Shown in pieces: positions 49,401 to 62,700 of a DNA stretch of 64,000 nucleotides (position 1 is its first letter; each line of letters starts with the position of its first letter). The notes beneath the pieces were generated by a model. The model was not told the origin of the DNA, did not search any database, and was given only the letters and a program-made list of their open reading frames with translations. Both the position numbers and the translations under genes were made by a program. This DNA comes from Mugil cephalus (lineage: Eukaryota; Chordata; Actinopteri; Mugiliformes; Mugilidae): assembly GCF_022458985.1 (NCBI RefSeq), contig NC_061787.1, positions 419,501 to 483,500 of the forward strand. Direction: 5' to 3'.

Positions 49401-51568
49401 AAGTAGGGAGCGCCGGACTGACAAATGTGGATTCAATCTGCTTCGTATTGACAAGGGGCACAATCAGTGTGAGGTAATACTGGAAGGCACAAAACCTGTA
49501 TGAGTCATATCTCTGCAGTTTACAGCCTTATACAAGTCTGTTCTGAGGACTAATGGGCTGTTACAGATGACTGATGGATACAAGCACGGTGCCATTACAT
49601 CTAAATGAGCCGCAGTGTTTCCTCTGAAGGTCGAAGTGAAGTGCAGGCAGAGTAAGGCCTGAGTAAGAAATGACCGTCTGTCGCTCATTTGTTGTGGTCG
49701 TCTGTGGGCTGTAAATTGGCCACTCCGCCGGCTGGTTGGCAGAGACACAGCACAACACACAACTGTGCAAAACTGTGCAAAACTGTGCACAACGGCAAAA
49801 TAAAAAACAAAAACAAAACTTTCCTAAAGTGAAATAGAGGAAAGTTAAGTTCTTCTGTCAGCATTCAGGAAGTAGCACCACCCTAGTGTTAACACTTGAA
49901 GCCTGAAATAATCTTTGTGGATCTTTAGATGTGATGTCTCTGTGGGACATAGTCTGCAGGGAATAAAGGCCGTCAGAAAGGTATTTCTCTTTTTCCTTTA
50001 TATTGCTGCTTTAAGTGCATCTGAATGGTGTATTTAAAGCCCCATTCACACTGTGTGAAGCTGACTTCAGTGCTGTAATTACTGTGTGGGCACATTCAGG
50101 GGTAAAATCCACCTTCATACATCATCGGTCGGTTTCATGATAACTGAACATGCTCATAGTCACTGTTTCAGTCTCTTTTTCAAAAACATAACATATAAAA
50201 GGAAAAACCACCGTTGGAGATTTTCAAACATTGTGTGTTTTATTTCAGCTTAAAGATAGTAGGAATAAAACTCCAACAAGTCAAACTTAAAGAGCTAAAA
50301 AGGACTGCAGGAGCCGACCAAACAGAACAAAAGAGGAAGTGGGAACATTTATTCCACTATTTACCTTAAAGAAAGAAACTAAACCTAAATGAAATGAACA
50401 GAAACTGAAAACAGGACTCCAGACCATCTCCAGCCCGAACTACAGTAGAAAGACAGCCAGGAAACCTCACATTCATTAACTAGGAAGTTAAAGTACACAA
50501 GATAAAACTTGTAGAGCTGTAACTAGAGGTGACTGTAATGTACCGAGGCGTACAACTAAATTCTCCTAAATGGTCCGATCTGAGGAACACATTCCTAGTT
50601 ACCACCACACATCAGAAACTGTGACAACTACTTACTTTTTAAAAGAAATATCTCAAACTCTGTTGTGTAGCTGCTCTGGGACTATGGCTGAAAAATAACA
50701 CAACCAACACATCAGTGGGGATTAATGTGCATTGTCCCAATTTAATAGACCAATAATAATAACAATTAAATAATGATAATGATAAGTAATAAAGATGATG
50801 AGGTTCTAATAACTGAAATGAAATAAAGATCCGTTTGAAGGAACCTGGCCTCTGGTGTTGGTGGGAAGTGGGATGGACCTGATGACATTAAGCTGTTAAA
50901 CACGACTGCCCAACTCACTGCTACCAGCTAGCTAAAGCCACCATGCTAGGCTAAGTGCTAATCTCTGTTGCTAGCAGCCAGCTAACCCAGCACCATGCTG
51001 CATCGCTCCTGTCTGGCAGCTAGCGGTTCTCTATTAAACTAGCCCAAAGCTAGTATCATTGAAGTGTTTTTCAGGTGATAGTAGTCAGTAGTTACTAGTG
51101 ATTCATGATTCACTAGTGACTAAAGGCTCATCATATCTCATCTCATAGAGATCTGGGGATCTGCACACTTCACAAATCCAGTGGATGACTTCATACAGTC
51201 AGTGATTGTTGATGAGGTCAATAATCCAGTTTGACTTCTCTTGCCTCTTAAGCCAGTTTTCTCAATAGATGTTTTATTCCTCCCACAAAGATTTAAGGGA
51301 ACACAGCTGAAAAAAAAGGTCTTTACTGAAAAACATACTTTTCAATCACAAAGTTTTTTTGAACTCTAATCCTAATAATCAGTCCTTCCTGGCTGGTAGA
51401 AGGTTTCAGTGAATTTTCCTTCTAACATCGAGTGTTTCTTTCTGTGTTCTGCAGGTGAAGTATAAGAAGGACTTTGAGGAGAGTAAAGGTCGAGGGTTCA
51501 GCATCGTGTCCGATACGCCTGAGATGCAAAGACTCAGACGGACTCAGGAGCAGATCAGCAACGTATGT

Positions 51569-51599
<31 letters not shown>

Positions 51600-54500
51600 C
51601 ACACACACACACACACGCACACACACACACACACACGCACACGCACACGCACACGCACACGCACACGCACACACACACGCACACACACACAGGTACACAC
51701 CACGTTCTGTGTGAGGTATGCATGTGAATTGTATGTGTGAGGGTGCACTTTGGTCAGTGAACACACACACACACAGACACACACACACAAAGCCGTCCAG
51801 TGTTGACACCATCGGATGTTTGAAGAGGAGCTTCGTCTACGACCATCAGTGTAAGTGACCAACACATTTCATTTATGTGTTCATGCTTTTCAGTTTCATT
51901 CATACATGAATTCATTTTAAAGGCACCAAGAACAGAGGCAACATGAAGCGCGGAGAAATCTGCTGCACAGGTGGAGCACAGCTTCCAAACAGGTCAGTAT
52001 TTATTTGGTGGAGCAGATCCTCTCAGAGCTTAGAGCAAGATGAGCCACAAGTAAATGATTGGAACTAGTTGGAGCTAATCGCAGACAGTGGAGGGGGCGG
52101 AGCTTATGACCCGTACTGAAATCACTTCCTGTTTGTCTGAGCTACAGTGCTAATAATGCTAATGAATGATATATATATACATACACATGTGTCCTGATGA
52201 CCCAGTGACCTCAGCACATGATGCTAAGCTAGTCTCCTTACATTTCTCCAACTTGTTAATGATCCTTTTATTTAGATATGTTATAAGACAGGAACTTCAT
52301 TTAAATGTCCCTTTATTGTCATATTTCTGTTGGTCTGGTTTGGAAAAGAAAAAGAGTCCAATGACTTGAGACACAGATTGAAGCTTCATTAAGTCACTCC
52401 GGTGCAGCTCATTAGTCTGATGGACGTTATCCTCCCCCCCCCCACATATGATCATCAGTGACTGCTATTATTCTTGGGTTTTCCTCTCTATCCCTCTGTT
52501 TACCTGACCGAGTGATCGCATTATTCCGCTGCGTTAATACGCCACCAATTCTCTCTCCTCATTTGCTCCACTTAATTAAAACACACACACCGCCTCGCAA
52601 ACGGAGTGACACTCAGCAGCCCACACATTTTATTTTATTACTCAGCTCTTTAAGGGCGACCTGGTGGTGGCAGAGAGAGGAAGCCAGAAGCTGGAGGAAG
52701 AGGACGGTAGTAGGAGTAAGATGTGACAGGAAGATGAGCTGAAGGGAGTTCTGACGGGAGTTGACCATGTTGTTGGTGTTGTTGACTGTGCAGTTCTGTA
52801 CCTGCTGGGTTTTAACTCCCTGTCTTTGCAGACTGTGGTCCCGGTCTGTTCTTGAGTCGGTCTCGGTCGAGCCTCTTTGCTTTGCTGTGGGAACCAGAAT
52901 GAGTTTATCTTTGGGGGCAGTAGCACAGCAACACAAAGCTGCTGCCACTCGGTCTGAGTCCATTGAACGTCTGATATTTGAATCCTTCCACGTTCTCCGT
53001 AAAGTTTCCTCTGCTGAACGTGTTTCCTTGCTCATTTTAACGTGGAAGCTGTGACATGGTCACATGGTTGTATCAAATAGAAACCGTCCAGGCTGCTTTA
53101 GCTCCGCCCCAGTATGACCCCATGTCCATATTTGGAGTATCTGAATGTGGGCGGAGTAAAGCTCATCCAACATGGCGAATACAGGTTCCGCCCACTTCAG
53201 GCTTCATTTTCAATGTTCAGAATCCGATGAGTGACGTCATGATATTTTAAATGCGTCCCTGTTCCTCTCAGTGAGGTTTATTGTCATGTGGTTTTCATTC
53301 AGCCAATCAGAGAAGATCAAGGAAACATTCTCTTATGTTCTAGATCCTGTTACTCCTGGAGTCTCTGAGGCCAAACCCTTATGGTCACCTATCCATCTAA
53401 TGAGCTGTGGTTCCTTTGCATGACTTGAAAACTAATTAGCAGCAGATCCTAAATGTCCGGTGCATGTGACGTCCCTCAGCAGAACCTTTTTCACAGGTGA
53501 CCCCCAATCCAGGCACCTTGTTGACCAATGTTACATCCTGGTGACTGGATGAAATTTAGCTTCATCCAAATCCATTTCACCTGCACACATTTCCATTGTG
53601 TCTGTGGTTAAGCTTAACGTCTGATGCATTTCCTCTGAAACAGAAGTAACTAGTTACTCTGTGTAGCTCTTAGCCTCGTCCTGAGGTTCTGGTTCAGGTC
53701 ATGAAAACAGGATACGGGTTTCAAAGATGGAACCACCGACCTGAAAGAAAAACGAGAAGCTATTACAAAAGAGTCTTGTGTAATTTATAAAGAGGTCACT
53801 TTTATTTTGTCAGTCCTAATATTTTCTGAGTATTATCTGGATGGATGTATCCATTGTGAACTACCATATTTCAAGTCTGAGTAGAATTTTATGAAGTGCA
53901 AAAGGCGTCTGGCAGTAAAGCAAAGGTTCACACCAGGACGAGATCACAGGGATTTCTCCCGGGAAAAGCTTTGTGTTCGTTAACAAGCTCTGAGCAGCAC
54001 GAGAACCAGAGACCTCCTGGTCTGTAAGGCAGCTTTCTTTTTCTCTTTATTATCGCCTATAAAACTGTGTATTCTGCTTCAGCTTCGAGTGGAGGCAGAT
54101 TATTCCCCAGAGTGTCTTGTTTACTGGTTGACTCTGGGTGACTCTGCCGGCACAACTCAGCTGTTAATCTGTGTTAAAAGGCCGGATTAATTAGACAGGT
54201 GAGGATCATTGGTTCGTTGAGGTATGTGGTGGTAAAAATAAAGACAACAGAAGCAAATGTCACCAGTATAAACGCTGGGCAACCTTATCCAAGGTAGTTG
54301 TCATGGTAACTGTTGTATCTACATCATAAAGGCAGCATGAAGATGAACAGCTCCTCTAGAGTGAAGCCAAAGCAAGGGGAGCTCCCCCTGGTGGCTGGAG
54401 GCTGCAGTATAGTTCATAAGCTCCACCCCCTCCGTGTTAGTGGGCGGGACTAAAACACTAAAATCATTTTTTCAAGGACGGTTTCTGTCATTATAGGTAG

Positions 54501-56759
54501 TTAATATAACGTTGATTTATGTTCAAGTGTCAATTTTTGCTAAGTTTCGTTTCAGCTATTTGACGCCATAGAAACAGGATGTGACATTGTTGTCATGCCA
54601 ACCGCTCTGTAAAGCAGCAATTTCTCTCACTTTCTAAAATGTACGTCTTATTGTGGGAAGGAAGTCTGCAGTTGTTCCTGGTTGTGATTTCATTAGCTCA
54701 CTGGAGACCTCCAGTAATTTGCTGTAATTGCAGAGTTTGTTTGTGTTCTTCATCCTGAGCAAATCAGCCATGTCTTCATTATGTGAAATAAAAAACTAAA
54801 CAGCAAACACAGAGGTGATGGTGGGATCACTACAGCATTTAGCTCTGATATGTAGCAGAGCGGAAGCAGAAAGTAAGAGTTTGACTTCATCTCTGCAAAT
54901 GCACCACACAGAATACAGATGCAGGAGGTGATTTCTAAATCATGTGATGCCCCCAGGAAACAATATTCTTGCGTTAATACTATTTAACCTCTCATCATTC
55001 CAACCTATTAGCAAAATAAATAAATAAAAAAAAACTCCTTTTCATGATGTAGCCAGAGTAACTGAATGCTGGTCATGGTCTCGGTCTCTTTTCAAAGACA
55101 AGACTCTGAAGTTTCTATGACCAAAGTCAGAATCTCTCTAAGTGGTTCAAGAAGCTGCTGCTGTCCCATAAACCGTCCTGGATGTTAAAGGGCTGATGTG
55201 TGCGTCCTGCAGTGTTTCCTCTCTACCTACGGTTCTAATGGTCAAAGCTGGTGTGTACAGGTCAGTGTCTGTGTTTTTGGCCAGTTAAGAGTGAAACCTG
55301 ATACCTGCCTAGATTCTGCTGAATTAACCAGTTTCCCAAGTTGCTCAGAGTTAAACTTTTGAGTGGATGTTGGAGTGGAGTTATTCACACGTTTCTTTTA
55401 TTTGCCCGTATGTGTCTGTGGTCTGCGTGCTGTATTATGTTAAAGACTGAGTGCGTAATAATAGAAATCTCTGTTGTTGTGTTGTGTTCTTAGCAGCAGA
55501 TGGTCACTTGGCTCTAACACAGTCAGATCTGCTGTGGTCGTCCGTGTCCTGTTTACCTCCACAGCCATCTGACACTGATGGCCCTGCCAGACTACCTGCT
55601 GCCTGTCACACTCACATAGCTGCATCATTTATATTTACAGCTTTGGGATATTTAAAAGAAATTATTTATTACTGAGAGAAGATTAAAAAAAAAAACCCTT
55701 TCCTCTCACATGCCCTTTGATTTTCTAATTTAACAGCGTTTTCAGCATAAAAGAAGAGACAAATATTCATTCATTCATCTGTTAACAACACTGACAGTTG
55801 TGTTTAACTGTGTTTTTTTAATTGTCTCTACAAACACAGTAGCTTCACTATGAAGAATCAAATCATCCTTTGAAAACAGACATATCAATAATCTTTAGGA
55901 CTTTTACTGTGTCAGACATTTTGAGACCAGTTCATGTTGTGTTTGGCGTGTTTGTTGCATCACTGTGTAATTTAGCATTGTGACCACAAGCATGCGGGCT
56001 GATACAGACGTACACCTCTTTTATTCTGGGACAACTCATGCTTTTAATCTTTACCACAAACTGACCTCTTACTAAATAATGTTAATACGTCAGTGTCTGA
56101 AGCTTGTTCCTAATGTGTGTTTGTAGTGTGTGATTTCATCTCATAAGCTGGTCACCTGGAAACTTAAAAGCACACGTCCAACAGAAAACTGGACTAAAAT
56201 ACATGGACACTAGAATTCCTCTAATAACCATAATAGATGTTTATGTGACCGTGGAGCTGTTGATAACAGGTCTTCTAATAACCAGGCTGATGCACCGTGA
56301 ACCTCACGTTGAAGGGTTTTATTCATGGAGGTAGAAAAACAGCCAGTTGTTAAAACAAGTGTTTGAAAAGATGAACCAGGCTGGAATCCATGGAATCCAA
56401 TGTTTTCAGGGTTGGAGATAAAGATGGAAAAACAGCAGCACCACTTTGTCAAAAAAAAAGAAAAGAGTTTCCATGGAAACAGTGGCATTATCCCATGTTC
56501 TGGTTGAAGAGGAGGCCGTGCAGCGTTGGTGTGTGGTATCAGTGAAGAGGGTCAGCGTCACTGGGTATTTTGAGGCAGAAACGTGAAGAACGCGTCTGTT
56601 GGTGTTGGCACAGTTGAGTCTTATCACCTGTAACTTGCTAACAAGTCGACCAGTGTGTTCGTTCATAGTTCTCAACTAAATCACCTCTGTGTGTGTGTGT
56701 GTGTGTTCAAGTTAAATTCCTTTCAGTGTACGACACTCAAAGCTTCATCCCCTCGGCCT

Positions 56760-56799
<40 letters not shown>

Positions 56800-59700
56800 T
56801 TACATGTAACTGACCCTGACCCTGATCCTGATCCTGATCATGACCTAATAGTGACCTTAACCCTAAAACCAAGTCTTAACCCTGAAACAACCTTGTATAG
56901 AAGTGAGGACTGTCTCGCTCTAATGGTGTTCTGGTCCCTAAAAGACAGCTGTACCCAAACCTGGCTCCCTGGCTGAGATGAAGGGCATGGTGGTGATAAG
57001 GTCTGGAGTGGAGGGCTAAATGTAGAAGCCAAAAAGTGATAAGAGACCTTCAGCCCTCACAGTAGACGGTGGGAGACTAGACGAAGCAGCTCGGCCGCCA
57101 GCGGGTTTATATCGTTGGTTAGAGGTCAAAGAAGAAGCTCAGAGCTTTACAAGAAAAAAAGGGGCGACACGGAAAACGCCTTGAAGAACCTGAAGTGAAG
57201 TTAACTGTGGGAAAACAACACGAGAGAAGACAAGAAAGAAGTTACGATATTCTAAACCAGTGAAACAGAAAATTAAAACCAAGACATGGAGATCCAACCA
57301 CAGAGCAGAGGTGAGTCAGAACTGGGTTTGGTGGAGGCGACTGACAGGGGACTGTGACCTTAAAGGATCCGCGGACGGATTCAACATGGTGACCAAAGAC
57401 GTGAAAACACTGACCTTGGTCATGTGGTGACTTTGAGGAAGTTGGTCGACCTAGGGACTGATCTGATCACCATCAGGAGACACTTCAGTGTTGGACCAAC
57501 TCTCCCATAAAGAAACTAACTCAGTGAAAACCGTTTGATGCCATGAACACATCATATGGAAACACTCTAATTTCTGTCTTTGAGATCTCAGGCCGCTGTG
57601 AATGCTGGTATGAAAACATACCAACTCTCCGGCCCTGAGACTTTGACTTTAGATACATTGAACTGGTCCAAATGTCTTTTGGTTCATAACCTGAACTCTA
57701 AACTCCACATACTGAGTCCTGGCTATGAGTCGTCTTTAATGGGTTGTGTCATCTGGACATTAGATTTCCCTGCTTCCTTTCTTTTTCTTTATCTGTTAAA
57801 TAAAAGTAAAGGTCATAAATAAAACTGACATAAACACAAATTGCCTTTTACCTCAGAGTCGACCAAGATGGAGGAGGGGGAGGTGTCAGCTTCTCAGGCC
57901 GTGGATGGAGAGATTGAGAAAGTTGTGACAGTGGAGGAAAAGGAAGAAGAGAATTTCCAGGAGATGACGGTAACGTCCATGACGACTGTTTACACGGCGA
58001 CAACCAGACGTGATGAAGAGGAGGAGGAGGGGGAATGTAAGGATGTAATGGAGGACGAGGAGGAGGGGGGAAGGGAGAAGGAAGAAGATGATGCAGAGAT
58101 GGATGGAGAGGATGAAGAAGAGGATGAAGAAGAGGATGAGAGGTCGGAACCAAAGAGGTTGTTGGGAGTTTGGGAATCTGAGGTAAGAACTTTGAAATTT
58201 GACTTCCTGCAAGTTTTCAGAAGCAAATTAAATATTCAGCCCAAATAATCAGACTAGAGAAGCAATTAGCAGCTTCACAGGCTCAATGATCCTGATGAAA
58301 GTAGTTAACATGTCCCAGTGAGACCAGAACCATCGGAACAGTTCAGCTTGTCAGTGCTGTTTATCGGGTTATTCTTTCTGCTGCATGTAACAGATGAACA
58401 AACTGCGTCCTGATAAATCTCTCTGAGTGTTTTTGAAGTTTGCTGAGAAACCTTATGTCCTGGTCCTCAGTCTTTCTCTTGACCTTGGTGTGGGCCATGG
58501 CCTGGCACCGCAGGTTTTTATGAGGGCTTAGAGAGGATTACTGAAACTACAAATGAAAATGTGCCGTTATTAGCCTTTGATAGTGTTTTTCTAGGACTGG
58601 ATCCGGCGAGTTAACAGAGGCGAGAGATTAACAGTGCTGGAATAAGGGAAGTTTCTCACTATTGTTCTCTGCTCTTTTAGTTTCCATTAGAAGTCTTAGA
58701 ATAGAGAGATTTAAGTTTTATATACAGGTTTGTTTGAGATCTTTCAGGAAACACTGGGCTTTCATTAAAGGTACAGCTGTAGAGCCAGTATAAGTGTTTG
58801 GGTACAAACGGACTTTTGAGGTCAATACGGACTATATCTGCAAAAAAGTCAACCAGAGACTGTTCTTTTTAAGGAAACTGAGGTATTTTAATGTTGACAG
58901 ATCACTGTTAAAAAGTTTTATTCATCCTGTATTGAGTCAATCCTAACGTTTGCAGTCGTACAGGAACCACAGCATCACTAATAAAAACAGGCTGAGCAGT
59001 ACTGAACTCAGAGCCAATCAGCTGTAGGGTTTCTAAATAAGTTCTCGTCACGTCCTTGTGTCCTTGCACTGTGGGTTACATATACGGTCATGATAACTCA
59101 CCTGGTGACATTTATTACTTACATCTGTGTTTCTATGTATTATACTGTAAATTCAATGGTTGTTGACTTCTGTTGCAAACCAAAAAACTTTCTAATCTAA
59201 TATAAAAATGATTTAATTAAGTCTCTACCTCCTTCCGTCTGGATAATGATGGTTCTCTGGTTCTCATGTGTTCCTGTATGTTTTCAGGCCTCCTCCGACG
59301 TGAAGCCTCCACTGCCAGACCCTTCCTTTAACAGGAGGTGCAGTTTGCTCGTCAGTGATGTGAGTTAATTCAGCGTCGGTTTGTTAAATGTGAACATTGC
59401 TTGTTTGTTCATGTTGTAGCTTCATGATGCTCAGGTATATTCATGAACACACTGATGGTGCTAGCATGCCAGGATAATGTTGTCATACTTAACATTTTAG
59501 CGTGTCACCATGCAGGTTTGGTGGGAAAGACACTTGGTGGTATTTAAGTTCCTGTACAGACCAACAAGTTCTCATGTCCATGTTCCATGTTTCAGCCGCC
59601 CTGATGCTGCTCCCAAAGACTCTTCATACACTCCTTCCAATCCAACCTACGACTCCTGTATAACCGCTCCAGTCTTCTATGAATAGAAGCATCTTCACTC

Positions 59701-62700
59701 ACAAACGTGATGTATCATGGCTATTGAACTCAAGGTTTGACAGTAAAACAATAAAACAAACCTGCAGCCTCTGAGGAGCCAAAACGTCAGGATTTCTAAA
59801 TCAAGTCATTTTTTCAGCTTCATTTTAAACTCATGAATAAACTGCTTTACCGTGTAAGACAGCAATGTGTCGTTCTCCTTTTTCACGCCTCTTCTGACGT
59901 GATGTGAAGGCAGTGTTGCCGTTGGAAACGTCCCCCAAAGAGGAATGTGTACTCACAGGACAGCAGCTTTTTGACCCTGATCGCCTTTTAGAGCTAAACA
60001 TCTCTCAGCATAACCGTCGCTGAATGGGTGTGAACATTGTTGTAGGATGTTGGCGGGTGAGGTATTGATTCCCTGGTGTGACTCAAACCTGGCAGCTCGA
60101 CTGTTTGCACAATGAGTCATCAGCTTTCACTGGCAGCGAGTCAATCCACTTTCCGCTTGTTCTCCAGCTGCTGCTGAAAACTTGCCTTCAGACGTCATTT
60201 TACTTTGTCACATGCAGGAAGATGATTCGCTTTCAGAAGTTAAACACTCACCTAGGACGTCAGCAACCCTCTGCTGAATCTTCATTCTCAACATTTCTGG
60301 TCAATTACACGCTCTGTTACCATGGCGACGTCAACCAGTCTGAACGGACATGGAGGAATAATGACAGCACAGTAAACCGCTCCTGAGAACTTGGATTCAC
60401 TTGCTGGTTATATGCAAAGGAACCAGTATTTAGCACCATGCTTTTATTTCTTCGCTTGTCTTCCTTTTTTGCCCACACTGGGTTCTACTCACAGATTGGA
60501 TACGACAGCTTGTCATCTGTGGATCGATTCCATTTCTCTCCCGGGTTTCTGCAGAAAATCTGCCACTCTGTTTGTTTGACCAAACGTCCAGTCAGTCTCA
60601 GCCAGAAGTGTTTAAAAGGAAGTCTGTCAGCACTGTGGAGCTCTGTCGCTCTGGGTGAAAATATACGTTGAATGGATGTAGGTGGCTTCACAAGCAAGTC
60701 ACAAGGACACACGTCCGGCTCTCTCCCCGAGCTTCATTAGCTTCAGTACAAGTTGACTCAGACGCTGCACAGAGAAACAATGTGCTCGGGAACAGAACCA
60801 CAAAAGCCTCTGCCTCCCGGCACTGTCGTTGCTGTTGGGTTGTGATGCTAGGTCAACCTACCAAGTACTTTCACATGAAAACCTAAGGTTTCTCAACAGT
60901 CCACTTTCGTTTACACCGGGAAACTCCCTCAGAGCTCATGTTATGTTACCGTATCAAATATTTGTCTGAAGTTTGATGTATTTTCCCCTAAAATATAGAA
61001 GAGGTCCCATTTGTCCACCTCATTCAGGTGAAATAGGAGGACATCATTACTGTTAGTATCACCCACTTGGTATTAGTGTATATGTGGGATGGTGGGTAAT
61101 ATAAAACAAGAGACAGTATTGGAAATTATAGACAAAAAAGAAATTGTTTTAAAAAATGTCAAACTAATAAATGTGTTTATTAGACTAGACAAATCTGGAG
61201 AAAATCTATTATGTTTGTCCTGACTCAGCCACGATAAGGTTCAAGGTCCAACTTGAGCAGAAGATATTTAAAAGTTCCTATAATAAATGATGTTTGCAGT
61301 AAAGAGGACAGCATTCGTCCAGAGGATGGAGCTGGAGTGCAGCTTGAACACGCATGTCTCCTTCCTCCCTGCAGGTCAAGTACAAGGAGGACTTTGAGAA
61401 GATGAAGGGCCAGAGCATGTTTGTTCCAGGAGCCGAGCTCATCCACTCCAAGAACATCAGCGCCGTGATCTCCGAGGTCTGATCACGTCTGAGGAACCTG
61501 ACTCTCTCTCTCTCATTGATCCGTCAGTCTGATAATTTGTCTAAATCGTGTAACTCTTCCAGTCAAAGTACAAGGAGGAGGGGAAGAAGGAGGCGTCGCT
61601 GTCTCTCTACTCCGTCCTGCCTCAGACTCCTGAGACACAACGAGCCAGAGAAGCTTCAGAGCTGCAGAGCGAGGTAGTTAACGGATGCACCTGTGCAGGC
61701 AAACTCACAACGCACGACCACACAAAACCAGGTTAAACTGTGAAGACAAGGCGTGTTTTGTTAAGTTGGTCGTAGGGATCATAAAGATGGCGTGTTTTTG
61801 TTTTTCAGATTAAATACAAGGGAAACGTGAAGACTGAGATTTCCTCCTCCCTTTATTCTCTGCTGCCACAAACCACAGAAACCCAGTTTGTCAAAGAGCT
61901 GACAGAGATCCTGAGCGAGGTCAGACTGGATGGATGGATGGATGGATGGATGGATGGATGGATGGATGGATGGATGGATGGATGGATGGATAGATGGACG
62001 GATGGATGGACGGATGGATGGATGGATGGACGGGACATGATGATGGTGAAACGATGAATAAATGAGTAGATTCACAGACAGATGGATTATTATGATAAAT
62101 GACAGATTCACGGGAGGGTGATTGATTGTGAGTTTATGGGATGAAGTGATGGGAGGATGAGTCTGTGAGCAGATGAATGGATGAGTGGGTTAAGATTAGA
62201 AGTGATTCATAGGAAGGATGAATGGATGAATGACTGGTGAGAGGCTGGATGCTGGTGGTGTAAAGGTGTAAATGGATGATGGAGGAACAAGATGAATGAA
62301 TCCCTGATGGACAGATTGATGGATGAATTCAGTGTATTAAAATATTTGCACATTGTAAAACCAATGACGTTGTGATATTTAAACTAGTGAAACATGTTTG
62401 TATTCCTTCTCCATGAAAGTAAACGGCTCCATGTTTTACAGCCCAGTTAAAATGATTCTTTTTCTTAAGTTCCATAAAACTCTCTCTGCTCCTCAGAACA
62501 AGTACAAAGAGGAAGGAAAGAAGGAGATGAGCAACAGTTTGTATTCTCAGCTTCCTGAAACCGCGGAGATGCAGCTGGCCAAGGCCGTCCATGAGTTTCA
62601 GAGCGAGGTACATTGGTTCTTAGTTGTGCAGCCAATGGGCATGTCTGACATATTTACTCTGGTAACTCCAGTCGGAGCATCAGCGCTGGGTTTATTTCAG

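Larger units (their letters stand above)
46090..51450. other. nebl intron 3 (5.4 kb)
   Basis: No exon was recognised. It includes a telomere-like tract (47493), a LINE-type tail (48299), the 3' fragment of the short TIR element (48410, with gctatagaaacaggatgtga), and at 49040-49165 another repeat ending catatttatgtacagtctat. Minus-strand open frames at 46763-47149 and 49464-49790 show no domain. Confidence 0.6.
51840..57060. other. nebl intron between LIM-form exon 4 and the second promoter
   Basis: No further exon was recognised. It contains a partial reversed copy of the short element (about 52090), a C-run (52431-52442), a near full-length short element (54355), GT/CA tracts (56691, 56761) and a cctgac/cctgat repeat (56808-56848). 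Open frames at 52458-53054 show no domain on either strand. Confidence 0.6.

Noticed and set aside
52458..53054. Open frames on both strands in a nebl intron
   Set aside because: No recognisable domain, and splice sites do not match nebl phases.
57848..58226. Three minus-strand Pro/Ser/Leu-rich open frames
   Set aside because: Complement of the acidic nebl exon; a Glu/Asp-rich coding strand leaves the other strand free of stops.
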